Source: Candidatus Woesearchaeota archaeon
GTDB taxonomy: Archaea > Nanobdellota > Nanobdellia > Woesearchaeales > UBA11716
Direction: 5' to 3'
Length of the DNA stretch: 12,959 bases
Assembly: GCA_013329175.1 (NCBI GenBank)
Contig: DUKR01000122.1
Location: forward strand, 1-12,959
The notes beneath the pieces were generated by a model. It saw only the letters and a list, made by a program, of their open reading frames with translations. It did no database searches and was not told the DNA's origin. The translations under genes and the position numbers were made by a program. This document shows, piece by piece, positions 5,668 through 12,917 of the stretch; the first letter of the stretch is position 1, and every line of letters begins with the position of its first letter.

Positions 5668-5818
5668 GTTTTGAGGGCGAGCATTTAAAATTGCCCCCTT
5701 TGCATGCATCATCCAAAAATGCTTTTTGCGCTGCATCACTCCGCAATCCATCCACCCCTGGCAGCTCGGACGGTTTTTGTGCCAAAAACCTAACTCCGAA
5801 AGGAAATTTCGCTATAAA
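5668..5818. other. Intergenic segment with clustered inverted repeats
   Basis: No convincing gene lies between the HIT operon promoter and the transporter. The segment is dense in short perfect inverted repeats: CAAAAA-TGC-TTTTTG at 5714-5728, GGTTTTTG-TGC-CAAAAACC at 5772-5790 and CGAAA-GGAAA-TTTCG at 5797-5811. TTGCG (5726-5730) can alternatively pair with CGCAA (5742-5746). Two of the stems have the same TGC loop and A5/T5 arms. On the minus strand this is the 3' region of the transporter transcript, so it may be a terminator, a structured 3' UTR, a small RNA or the remnant of a small mobile repeat. A minus-strand reading frame from a TTG at 5785 runs across it into the HIT gene but has no other support. 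Confidence 0.45.
5772..5790 (-). terminator. Perfect 8-bp hairpin downstream of the transporter
   Basis: The two arms GGTTTTTG and CAAAAACC pair perfectly around a three-base loop, 28 nt past the transporter's stop on the minus strand. It lacks a clear downstream T tract on that strand, so it is at best a candidate terminator or a 3'-end stabilising hairpin. Confidence 0.35.
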
Positions 5819-6394
5819 TCACAATGGAAGAACTCTTCTGCCATATACCTCATTTATCAGTTGTGCCATGGCAGTATATATCGCACTCAAGCCAACAAGA
5901 ATTCCCTCATAGCCTGCAAAGACCTTCAACTGGGCATTCCCGGTAATATCAGCGGCTGAAAGCAGAAAGAATAGGATAGCTAATCCGAAAAACACAACCT
6001 GCAAAGACTTTGTGAGCTTCAATGTCACTATAAACATGCCTGAAGTAAACAATCCCCACATAAACAAATATGCACCCATTGCAATTGCTGATGGTGCAAC
6101 TGCAAGCCCTAATTTGGGCAATAGCAGGATTCCAACCAATGAAAGCCAAAATAAGCCATAGGAAAGAAAGGCGGTTTCTCCAAACGTGTTATTTTTTTTC
6201 CATTCCATCAGGCCAGCAATCACCTGAGCAATTCCTCCATAAAAAAAACCCATTGATATGATCATGGACCCCAAGGCAAAATAACCTGCATTGTGTAAAT
6301 TTAATAATACGGTTGTTATGCCAAATGCCATCAACCCCACAGGAGCAGGATTTGCTGTCTTTTCCACTACATTTATGCTCTCGCCCTTCTTCAT
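5819..6394 (-). CDS. satP: Acetate/succinate transporter, GPR1/FUN34/SatP (YaaH) family
   Basis: The protein has 191 residues, close to the 188 of E. coli SatP. The family signature NPAPVGL is at 15-21, followed by six hydrophobic segments (about 18-34, 40-62, 72-94, 98-122, 127-147 and 156-178). The last holds the family-typical FAGYEGILVGLSAIY. Members carry acetate, succinate or related small carboxylates across the cytoplasmic membrane, usually with protons. The cytosolic N-terminus is short and charged. The gene stands alone with its own TATA box 26 nt upstream and no Shine-Dalgarno sequence. Several stretches of it look more A+T-rich than the neighbouring genes (about 40% G+C in a 60-base line counted by eye), which may reflect recent acquisition or merely membrane-protein codon content. 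The substrate is inferred from the family. Confidence 0.9.
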   Translation of the reverse strand: MKKGESINVVEKTANPAPVGLMAFGITTVLLNLHNAGYFALGSMIISMGFFYGGIAQVIAGLMEWKKNNTFGETAFLSYGLFWLSLVGILLLPKLGLAVAPSAIAMGAYLFMWGLFTSGMFIVTLKLTKSLQVVFFGLAILFFLLSAADITGNAQLKVFAGYEGILVGLSAIYTAMAQLINEVYGRRVLPL

Positions 6395-6415
6395 ATCACA
6401 CAGTTTAGGCTTAAA

Positions 6416-6423
6416 GTTTATAA
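6416..6423 (-). promoter_or_regulatory. TATA box of the transporter gene
   Basis: TTATAAAC on the minus strand is centred about 26 nt upstream of the ATG at 6394, which again fits a leaderless transcript. Confidence 0.55.
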
Positions 6424-6476
6424 TGATACGTTACCCTCCAAAAGTGAAGAATCAAACCACCAGCTCAACGGGCCAA

Positions 6477-7379
6477 TCATAGCTGAGAAAAGATTTCCTT
6501 TGCCAATACAGCATCAAGGAACAAAAATAGATGCACGCCTGGCGCTCCTGCCTGCTTAAACGCCCTGCAAAGCTCAACAGTGGCCAGCATCCCGTTTTTT
6601 CTGAATTCTTCATGGTCATCCTGGGAAAGAAGCCTTTGGGCAAGAGGTTTAGGGATGGTTGCGCCAAATTTCTCCTGTGCAGCAAGAATTTTCCATTTCT
6701 TGTCAAGGGGCCAGATGCCAGGGATGATGGGAATGGCTATTCCTTCCTTCCTGCACGCAGAGACAAACGAGGCATACAGGTTCACGTCAAACACCATCTG
6801 TGTGATGGCAAATTCTGCTCCTGCATCCACTTTCTCCTTCAGGTGCTGCACGTTGTCTTCCTGCCCTTCTGGATGCGCAGCTACCCCAATGCAGAAATCC
6901 GTTGGAATGCCCTCATGGAATGATGCGCTCTCGTCATCTTTTCCCCTGCGGCAAAGATACTCTCCCCTGTTCATGGCTGCAATCTGGGAGACAAGCTGAT
7001 GGGCATAGGCGTAATCTCCCTTCCACTCCGCTTCATCAGACATCTCAGGAGGGTCTCCCCGTAGGGCAAGGATGTTGCGTATGCCAAAATAATGGTGGTC
7101 AACCAGCTCACTTTCGACCTGCCTTGCTGTTATCTCTCTGCAGGTGAAATGCGCTACAGGCGTTAGGCCATACCTTTCGCGGCCAAGATGGCAGATTGGG
7201 GTAGTTCCCCCCCTCAATGAGCCTCCTGCCCCTTTCGTGACTGAGATGAAATCCACTGGAATGCTTTTCAACTCTTCAAGCGCAGCCCAGACTACCTGAG
7301 GGTCAGTACCGTTTCTCGGCGGCACAAGCTCAACTGACCTGGTAAATCTCTTTTTCAGGATGTCTGTTATCTTTTTCAT
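6477..7379 (-). CDS. metF: Methylenetetrahydrofolate reductase, MetF
   Basis: Reduces 5,10-methylene-THF to 5-methyl-THF using FAD and NAD(P)H, supplying the methyl group used by the upstream methionine synthase. The 300-residue TIM-barrel protein carries the family residues: E17 in SVELVPPR (equivalent to E. coli E28), SVTKGAGGS (46-54), H77 in AHFTC and D109 in LRGDPP (equivalent to E. coli D120), followed by GVAAHPEG and QMVFD. The length matches E. coli MetF (296). It is encoded 43 nt downstream of metH on the same strand. An ATTAAAAG box in that gap lies 29 nt before the ATG, so metF may be transcribed both from metH and from its own leaderless promoter. It implies a tetrahydrofolate-based one-carbon pool, not only archaeal methanopterin. 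Confidence 0.94.
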   Translation of the reverse strand: MKKITDILKKRFTRSVELVPPRNGTDPQVVWAALEELKSIPVDFISVTKGAGGSLRGGTTPICHLGRERYGLTPVAHFTCREITARQVESELVDHHYFGIRNILALRGDPPEMSDEAEWKGDYAYAHQLVSQIAAMNRGEYLCRRGKDDESASFHEGIPTDFCIGVAAHPEGQEDNVQHLKEKVDAGAEFAITQMVFDVNLYASFVSACRKEGIAIPIIPGIWPLDKKWKILAAQEKFGATIPKPLAQRLLSQDDHEEFRKNGMLATVELCRAFKQAGAPGVHLFLFLDAVLAKEIFSQL

Positions 7380-7404
7380 GGCGCGGTTATACTCTGCTTA
7401 ACGC

Positions 7405-7412
7405 CTTTTAAT
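7405..7412 (-). promoter_or_regulatory. Candidate TATA box for metF
   Basis: ATTAAAAG on the minus strand lies in the 43-nt metH-metF gap, centred about 29 nt before the metF ATG. No Shine-Dalgarno sequence is visible before metF, so an internal leaderless promoter is plausible. Confidence 0.45.
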
Positions 7413-7422
7413 GTTTATTGCA

Positions 7423-10400
7423 TCACACCGAAAAATACTCTCCCTGAGGATGGTGGAACACGATAGCTGAAACAGATGCCTCAGGGTCCATCATGAAATT
7501 CTCGGTGAGATAGATTCCTATCTGCTCAGGCTTAACCAGCCTGAAAATGATTGCCTGATCCTCTAAGTTGCGGCAGGCAGGATAGCCAAAGCTTAATCTG
7601 ATTCCATGGTAACGGGCACGCCAGATGTCCTGCCTTGGGATGTCGGTGTCAATGCCCCACATCTGCCTCATCTTCCTGTGCACAACTTCAGCGAAGCCCT
7701 CGGCTGACTCTATGGCTAAGACCTGCAAAAGATGCGATTTTAAGTATTCCCCCTTCTCACGCAATGCACGGGCACGCTCGACAATTCCTGAGCCGCAGGT
7801 TGTGAAGAACACGCCCATGGTGTCCCTGCCTCTTTCCTTCATGGCAGCAAAGTCAGCGACACACAAGTGCTTGCCCTCAGCCTGGCGCTCGAAATGGATG
7901 CGCTCGGCGACCCCATCGCTTTTGCCCTTGTAGATGATGATGCCATTGCCATCCTTGTTGCACTCAAAGAACTGAAAGATGCCCTTTGGAGTGATAAGCT
8001 TCTCTTTGATGACATACTCCTGTATCTCCTCTACCTGGCTCTTGAGCTTGACCGCTTTCTCATCTCCCCTCTCAATGAGCCTGGCGAAGTTCCCCCGCAG
8101 CCCCAAGTGCGCTCCAAAGAGCATGGCGGGATTGACATAGGAGAAGACCTCCCTTAAATCCCCATCCACTATATGGGGCGCTAGATCTGGGACAGTAAGA
8201 ATAGGCGCATCCCTTATATGATCGCTGTGAGTGAGACCTGATGGGGCTACTTTCTTCTCAGCTACCTGGCCCGCTTCAATAGTTGCATAGCGCTCCTCAA
8301 GATCCTTGCGAAAGCCTGAAGCATCCATGATTATCCGGCGCGTCAGCCCCAGCCCTTTCATGGCATCCCTGGAATAAGCTACCATGCCTCTGTACTCAGG
8401 CTGGATCTTTGTTGCAACAAATCGCTCAGTAAGGGCAGCCCCTCCCACAAGCACGGGGACGGTGATGCCTGCTGCGGCGAAGTCTTTTGCGGTATCTGCC
8501 ATCATCTGCGCAGACTTGACAAGAAGCCCAGAGAGGCCGACAGCGTCAGGCTTGTGCTCCTTTATTGCCTCAATCAGCACTTCAGGGATGACCTTGATGC
8601 CCAGGTCAATCACTTCAAAACCGTTGTTTGCCATGATGATGGCAAAGAGGTTCTTGCCTATGTCATGCACGTCTCCCTTGACTGTTGCGATAATGACCTT
8701 TCCCTGTTTTGCTGACATTGATTTGTCCATGTGCTGCTCAAGCTGAGCTACTGCAGCTTTCATTGCCTCTGCTGACTGCAATACCTCTGAGACTATCAGC
8801 TTGTTCTCGTTGAAGAGCTTGCCTACAACCTCCATTCCGTCCATCAGCGGGCCGTTGATGATGTCAAGGGGTTTCCTTAGCTTCAATGCCTCATCAAGGT
8901 CTTCTTTCAGGCCATCTTTTGTCCCTTCAATGATGTAGGTCTTCAGCCGATCATCAAGAGGAAGCTTTGCCATGTGCTTTGTCACAGCCTTTTTTCCCCT
9001 GTAATGCTCAACGAACCTGTCAAGCGCATCAGGGCTCTTGTTGAGCAGCAGCCCTTCGGATAGGGCCTTCTCTTCATCAGGGATTGACGGGTATCGCATG
9101 ACCTTCTCAGCATTGACGATGGCAAGGTCAAGCCCTGCCTTTGTTGCATGATAGAGATAGACAGAGTTGAGCACCTCACGGCCGGAAGCAGGAAGCCCAA
9201 ATGACACGTTGGAGACGCCAAGGATAGTCTTTGCACCAGGAATCTCCTGCTTAATCCTTCGGATGGCCTCGATTGTCTCCCTGGCAGAATCCCTGTACTG
9301 CGCTTCTCCCGTTGAGATAGGGAATACCAAAGGATCGAAGATGATGTCATAGGATTCATGGCCCCATTTCTCCTTGAGGTAGCTGGCAGCCCGCTTGGCA
9401 ATCGCTACTTTCTTCTTGGCAGTGAGCGCCATCGCCTCTTTCCTGTCTTCGTCAATAGTTCCAAATACCACCGCAGCGCCAAACTCCCTGACAAGCGGCA
9501 TCACCTTGTCAATGCGCTCCTCGCCATCCTCGAAATTGATGGAGTTGATGATGCATTTGCCTTGGATCTTCTTGAGCGCTGCCTCAATAACCATGGGGTC
9601 AGTCGAGTCAACCATAAAGGGCACCCTCACTTTTGAGGTGATGAGATGGAAGAACCTCTCGGTATCAGCAAGCTCGCTGCGGTCAGGATTCGCTAAGCAC
9701 ACGTCAATGACATGAGCTCCTTTCTTGACCTGTGCGACGCCTACTTCGCATGCTATATCATACTCCCCACCTGCGATAAGCTCCTTGAACTTTCTGCTTC
9801 CGATGACGTTGGTCCTCTCGCCAACAATGATAGGCCTATTGTCATCATCAATTGCCAGTGCATCCATGCCTGAGACGACAGAGCGTAAAGGGGCTGCTAT
9901 GTTGCGAGGCTTCTTCCCAGCGATGATTTTCGCAAGCTCCCTGATATGCTCAGGCGTTGTCCCGCAGCAGCCGCCAACGATGTTGAGCCAGCCGCTGTCT
10001 ACGAAAGGCTGGAGGCGCCTTGCAAAGTCTTCAGGGCCGAGAGGGAATGTCCCGTCCTCAAGCGGAATCCCTGCGTTTGGATAGCAATGGACTCCTGTCC
10101 TGCAGATACCTGATAGTGTCCTGAGCTGGTCAGTCATGAGGTCAGGGCCTGTTGCACAGTTCATGCCCACGCTCAACAAGTCCAGATGCTCTACTGAGAC
10201 GTAGGCTGCCTCAATGTCCTGCCCCGCAAGCATCCTCCCGTTCTGTTCTATAGTGAAGGAGATCATGATGGGAAGCTTTTTCTTCCTCTCCGCAAGGATA
10301 CTTCGTATGGCAAGAAGCGCTGCCTTTGCGTTGAGGGTGTCAAAACAGGTCTCGACAAGCAGGATGTCAACGCCTCCCTCGATAAGAGCCTGCGCCTGGC

Positions 10401-10830
10401 GCTTGTACGAGCCTTTCAGCTCATCAAAGGTGACGTTCTTTGAGACTGATATTGTCTTGTTCGTCGGGCCTATGGCGCCAGCAACAAACCTTAGCTTGTC
10501 AGGAGTCGAGAACTTCTGTGCTGCAGCCTTTGCCAGCTCTGCTGCCTTCCTGTTTATTTCAGTGTCCCTTTCCTGAAGGCCATATTCCGAGAGGGTGACT
10601 GAGGAGCCAGCAAAGGAGTTTGTCTCGATGATGTCAGCGCCTGCTTCCAGATATGCCTCATGGACATGCAGTATCTTATCAGGGGCAGAAAGGTTGATCG
10701 CCTCATTGCAGCCTTCGTACTGCTCGCCGCCAAAATCCTTTGCTGAGAGGTTCAGCGACTGCAAAACTGTCCCCATCCCTCCATCAAGGAGAAAGATTCT
10801 CTTTTTCAGGAGTTCCTTAATGCCTGGCAT
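7423..10830 (-). CDS. metH: Cobalamin-dependent methionine synthase, MetH (full-length, four modules)
   Basis: Transfers the methyl group of 5-methyl-THF through cob(I)alamin to homocysteine, giving methionine. The 1135-residue protein keeps all modules of the E. coli enzyme (1227 residues). The homocysteine domain (about 1-315) has zinc ligands C225 in GMNCATG and C288-C289 in GGCCGTT. The pterin-binding domain (about 330-600) has GERTN. The four-helix cap spans about 620-710. The B12 Rossmann domain (about 713-860) has GDVHDIG with cobalt-ligating H722. The SAM-dependent reactivation domain (about 880-1135) has R1078 and Y1083 in RLSFGYPAC, matching E. coli R1134 and Y1139. The enzyme should therefore be able to reactivate oxidised cobalamin with SAM and a reduced flavodoxin-like donor. 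The ATG at 10830 has GAGG about 4 nt upstream. It lies between metK and metF on the same strand. No cobalamin synthesis gene is in view. Confidence 0.96.
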   Translation of the reverse strand: MPGIKELLKKRIFLLDGGMGTVLQSLNLSAKDFGGEQYEGCNEAINLSAPDKILHVHEAYLEAGADIIETNSFAGSSVTLSEYGLQERDTEINRKAAELAKAAAQKFSTPDKLRFVAGAIGPTNKTISVSKNVTFDELKGSYKRQAQALIEGGVDILLVETCFDTLNAKAALLAIRSILAERKKKLPIMISFTIEQNGRMLAGQDIEAAYVSVEHLDLLSVGMNCATGPDLMTDQLRTLSGICRTGVHCYPNAGIPLEDGTFPLGPEDFARRLQPFVDSGWLNIVGGCCGTTPEHIRELAKIIAGKKPRNIAAPLRSVVSGMDALAIDDDNRPIIVGERTNVIGSRKFKELIAGGEYDIACEVGVAQVKKGAHVIDVCLANPDRSELADTERFFHLITSKVRVPFMVDSTDPMVIEAALKKIQGKCIINSINFEDGEERIDKVMPLVREFGAAVVFGTIDEDRKEAMALTAKKKVAIAKRAASYLKEKWGHESYDIIFDPLVFPISTGEAQYRDSARETIEAIRRIKQEIPGAKTILGVSNVSFGLPASGREVLNSVYLYHATKAGLDLAIVNAEKVMRYPSIPDEEKALSEGLLLNKSPDALDRFVEHYRGKKAVTKHMAKLPLDDRLKTYIIEGTKDGLKEDLDEALKLRKPLDIINGPLMDGMEVVGKLFNENKLIVSEVLQSAEAMKAAVAQLEQHMDKSMSAKQGKVIIATVKGDVHDIGKNLFAIIMANNGFEVIDLGIKVIPEVLIEAIKEHKPDAVGLSGLLVKSAQMMADTAKDFAAAGITVPVLVGGAALTERFVATKIQPEYRGMVAYSRDAMKGLGLTRRIIMDASGFRKDLEERYATIEAGQVAEKKVAPSGLTHSDHIRDAPILTVPDLAPHIVDGDLREVFSYVNPAMLFGAHLGLRGNFARLIERGDEKAVKLKSQVEEIQEYVIKEKLITPKGIFQFFECNKDGNGIIIYKGKSDGVAERIHFERQAEGKHLCVADFAAMKERGRDTMGVFFTTCGSGIVERARALREKGEYLKSHLLQVLAIESAEGFAEVVHRKMRQMWGIDTDIPRQDIWRARYHGIRLSFGYPACRNLEDQAIIFRLVKPEQIGIYLTENFMMDPEASVSAIVFHHPQGEYFSV

Positions 10831-10892
10831 AGCCTCAAGATACCTTCTTCTTCCTGCAAACTATCGCTGTGCCGCCTAAACAACGCAACTCT

Positions 10893-10931
10893 CCATATTA
10901 CTATGGGACTTCCATCATTAAAAACATGATG
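10893..10931 (-). promoter_or_regulatory. metH upstream region: TATA box and two inverted repeats
   Basis: In the 128-nt metK-metH gap the minus strand carries TTTTTAAT (10917-10924), a likely TATA box that would place the start near 10894 and leave a leader of about 64 nt. CATCAT (10913-10918) and ATGATG (10926-10931) form an inverted repeat over the TATA box, and CCATA-TTAC-TATGG (10893-10906) lies at the predicted start. These positions suit repressor binding sites, but the repeats are short. Confidence 0.4.
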
Positions 10932-10958
10932 AAAAAATGAGAAACAAATAAATATTCC
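10932..10958 (-). terminator. T-rich tract after metK
   Basis: Directly downstream of the metK stop the minus strand reads AATATTTATTTGTTTCTC and then a run of six T. This is a plausible archaeal terminator. It would separate metK from metH, or attenuate read-through between them. Confidence 0.4.
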
Positions 10959-12131
10959 CTACAGCCCCAGTTCCTTCCTCAGCAGGCTTGCCTTATCGGT
11001 CTTCTCCCAGGTGAATTCAGGCTCTTCCCTTCCAAAATGCCCGTTGCAGGCAGTCTTCCTGTAGATGGGCCTCCTAAGGTTGAGCTTATCAAGGATGTCC
11101 TTTGGCTTTGTCGGGAATATCTTCCTGACAGCTGCTGAAAGCCTTGCCTCACTTACTTTTCCCGTGCCGAAGGTATCAACAAGGATGGAGACAGGCTCAG
11201 CTACGCCAATGGCATAGGCTAGCTGCACCTCTGCCCTTGTGGCAATGCCTGCAGCGACAATATTCTTTGCGATGTATCGTGCAGCGTATGCCGCCGAGCG
11301 ATCAACCTTTGTTGGATCTTTGCCTGAGAATGCCCCCCCGCCGTGCCTTCCCATGCCTCCATATGTGTCAACTATTATCTTCCTGCCCGTCAGTCCAGCA
11401 TCAGCAAAAGGCCCGCCGCGGACAAAGCTGCCTGTGGGATTGATATAGAACTTGGTGTCTTTGTCTATCCACTCGTCGCAGACAGGCTTAATCACGTGCT
11501 TGATGACGTCCTGCCTTATGACATCATGCGCTATCCCTGCCTCATGCTGATTAGAGATCACAATAGCATCAACACGCGTTGGCTTGCCGTCATCATATTC
11601 CACCGTCACCTGTGACTTTCCATCAGGGCCAAAATAAGGGATTACCTTGCTCTTTCGAACCACCGAAAGCCGCTCAGTCAGCCTATGGGCAAGGAATATA
11701 GGAAGCGGCATGAGTTCCTTTGTCTCATTGCAGGCATAGCCAAACATCATGCCCTGATCTCCAGCTCCCTGCTCAGCAGTATCCTTGCCCTCTGCTGCTA
11801 ACTCGTTGACGCCCTGGGCGATGTCAGGAGACTGCTCCTCAAGGTGGACCAATACTGCACAGGACTCCCACTCAATGCCCTGGCTGGTCTTCTCGTAACC
11901 TATATCTTTGAGCGTCTGCCTGGCAATCTTTGGAATGTCTACATAGGCACTCGTTGTCAGCTCGCCTGCTACAAGCACCATGCCGGTCTTGGTGACAGTC
12001 TCGCAAGCGACCCTTGCTTTTGGGTCCTGCCGCAGGCATTCATCAAGGATGGCGTCTGATATCTGGTCGCAAATCTTGTCAGGATGCCCTTCAGTGACTG
12101 ATTCTGACGTGAAAAAAACCTTGTCTGCCAT
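10959..12131 (-). CDS. metK: S-adenosylmethionine synthetase, bacterial-type MetK
   Basis: Makes S-adenosylmethionine from methionine and ATP, releasing phosphate and diphosphate. The 390-residue protein is of the bacterial/eukaryotic family, with SESVTEGHPDKICDQ near the N-terminus (H16, D18, K19), GAGDQGMMFGYA at 122-133, and the P-loop-like GGGAFSGKDPTKVDRSA at 264-280. E. coli MetK is 384 residues. Most archaea use a divergent archaeal MAT lacking these motif versions, so this gene was probably obtained from bacteria, perhaps with metH and metF. The ATG at 12131 has AGGA 4 nt upstream and GGAGGGG further up. A TATA box at 12190-12200 implies a leader of about 35-40 nt. Upstream on the same strand lies sodA, and downstream metH, to which it supplies the reactivating SAM. 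Confidence 0.96.
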   Translation of the reverse strand: MADKVFFTSESVTEGHPDKICDQISDAILDECLRQDPKARVACETVTKTGMVLVAGELTTSAYVDIPKIARQTLKDIGYEKTSQGIEWESCAVLVHLEEQSPDIAQGVNELAAEGKDTAEQGAGDQGMMFGYACNETKELMPLPIFLAHRLTERLSVVRKSKVIPYFGPDGKSQVTVEYDDGKPTRVDAIVISNQHEAGIAHDVIRQDVIKHVIKPVCDEWIDKDTKFYINPTGSFVRGGPFADAGLTGRKIIVDTYGGMGRHGGGAFSGKDPTKVDRSAAYAARYIAKNIVAAGIATRAEVQLAYAIGVAEPVSILVDTFGTGKVSEARLSAAVRKIFPTKPKDILDKLNLRRPIYRKTACNGHFGREEPEFTWEKTDKASLLRKELGL

Positions 12132-12189
12132 TGTTCCTAAACCCCTCCATGGATAACACTATACGTATCCCGTCGCTAAATCATTCACT

Positions 12190-12200
12190 TATTTAAAAAG
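12190..12200 (-). promoter_or_regulatory. TATA box of metK
   Basis: CTTTTTAAATA on the minus strand is centred about 64 nt upstream of the metK ATG and predicts a start near 12168, at the short palindrome ATACGTAT (12161-12168). Unlike the leaderless genes of this window, metK then has a leader containing Shine-Dalgarno-like GGAGG and AGGA. Confidence 0.5.
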
Positions 12201-12232
12201 GCTCCTGCCGCCATTATTCTTATCGGAATTTG

Positions 12233-12832
12233 TTACTGCTCAAAATTCTTCTCAGCCTGCTTCCAGTTCACAACGCTCCAGAATGCCTTGATGTAATCGG
12301 GCCGCTTGTTCTGGTATTTGAGATAATACGCATGCTCCCACACATCAAGCCCCAGAATTGGATTCTTGCCCTCAGAAACAGGAGAATCCTGATTCGGCGT
12401 TGACATCACCACAAGCTTCCCTTTGTCAACAACAAGCCATGCCCAGCCTGAGCCAAATCTTGTAGCGGCAGCATTGGCAAACTCCTCCTTGAACTTATCA
12501 AATCCACCGAACGTCCTCTTGATAGCTTCAGCAAGCTTCCCTGATGGCTCCCCGCCTGCATGAGGTCCGATGACCTTCCAGAAAAACGCATGGTTGGCAT
12601 GGCCTCCGCCGTTGTTCTGCACTGCAGCCTTCTTGTCTGCAGGCAGCCTTGAGAGATTTTTCAGGACATCATTGATGTCCTTCCCTTCCCACGCAGTGCC
12701 TGCCAAAGCTGCATTGACTTTGTCAATATACGCCTGATGATGCTTGGTGTGATGGATTTCCATCGTCTTTGCATCAATGTGCGGCTCAAGTGCATTGTAT
12801 GCATAATCTATTTTAGGTAGTTGGTATGCCAT
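12233..12832 (-). CDS. sodA: Superoxide dismutase, Fe/Mn family, manganese type
   Basis: Converts superoxide to oxygen and hydrogen peroxide in the cytoplasm. The 199-residue protein has the normal family length. Metal ligands are H27 (EIHHTKHHQAY), H81 (GGGHANHAFFW), D163 and H167 (LDVWEHAYYLKYQNKRPDY). GGGH before the second ligand, together with Q148 in STPNQDSP, marks the manganese-type outer sphere, whereas iron enzymes usually place this Gln in the region of the second ligand. Cambialistic use of iron cannot be excluded. No signal peptide is present. The ATG at 12832 is preceded by a strong GGAGGTG Shine-Dalgarno sequence (12841-12847) with an 8-nt spacer. The gene implies that the host meets oxygen. 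It lies upstream of metK on the same strand, but a promoter between them suggests separate transcription. Confidence 0.96.
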   Translation of the reverse strand: MAYQLPKIDYAYNALEPHIDAKTMEIHHTKHHQAYIDKVNAALAGTAWEGKDINDVLKNLSRLPADKKAAVQNNGGGHANHAFFWKVIGPHAGGEPSGKLAEAIKRTFGGFDKFKEEFANAAATRFGSGWAWLVVDKGKLVVMSTPNQDSPVSEGKNPILGLDVWEHAYYLKYQNKRPDYIKAFWSVVNWKQAEKNFEQ

Positions 12833-12840
12833 ATACTAAA

Positions 12841-12868
12841 CACCTCCACAAAGGGCAGAGTGCTGCCC
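12841..12868 (-). promoter_or_regulatory. Shine-Dalgarno sequence and adjacent hairpin in the sodA leader
   Basis: The minus strand carries a perfect hairpin, GGGCAG, loop CACT, CTGCCC (12853-12868), ending 5 nt before the GGAGGTG ribosome binding site (12841-12847). It could stabilise the message or tune ribosome access. Confidence 0.5.
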
Positions 12869-12877
12869 CGTATATTC

Positions 12878-12917
12878 TTAACGATAGTTAATAAACGGGA
12901 AGATTGGAATTTAAAAA
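12878..12917 (-). promoter_or_regulatory. sodA promoter: TATA box and inverted repeat at the predicted start
   Basis: TTTTTAAATT (12908-12917, minus strand) is a good TATA-like box predicting a start near 12886. An inverted repeat TTAAC-GATA-GTTAA (12878-12891) covers that position, where a repressor would block initiation. A leader of about 50 nt then runs through the hairpin to the Shine-Dalgarno sequence. Confidence 0.45.

Noticed and set aside
5564..5785. Minus-strand reading frame of 73 codons across the intergenic region
   Set aside because: TTG start, no ribosome binding site, overlaps the first HIT gene in another frame and resembles nothing known; the inverted repeats explain the region better.
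7625..10879. Several plus-strand reading frames of 60-120 codons opposite metH
   Set aside because: They are antisense shadows of a strongly conserved gene, with serine/alanine-rich compositions and no start signals.
12146..12168. Short palindromes TCCATGGA and ATACGTAT in the metK leader as operators
   Set aside because: Eight-base palindromes are common by chance; only their place near the predicted start is notable.
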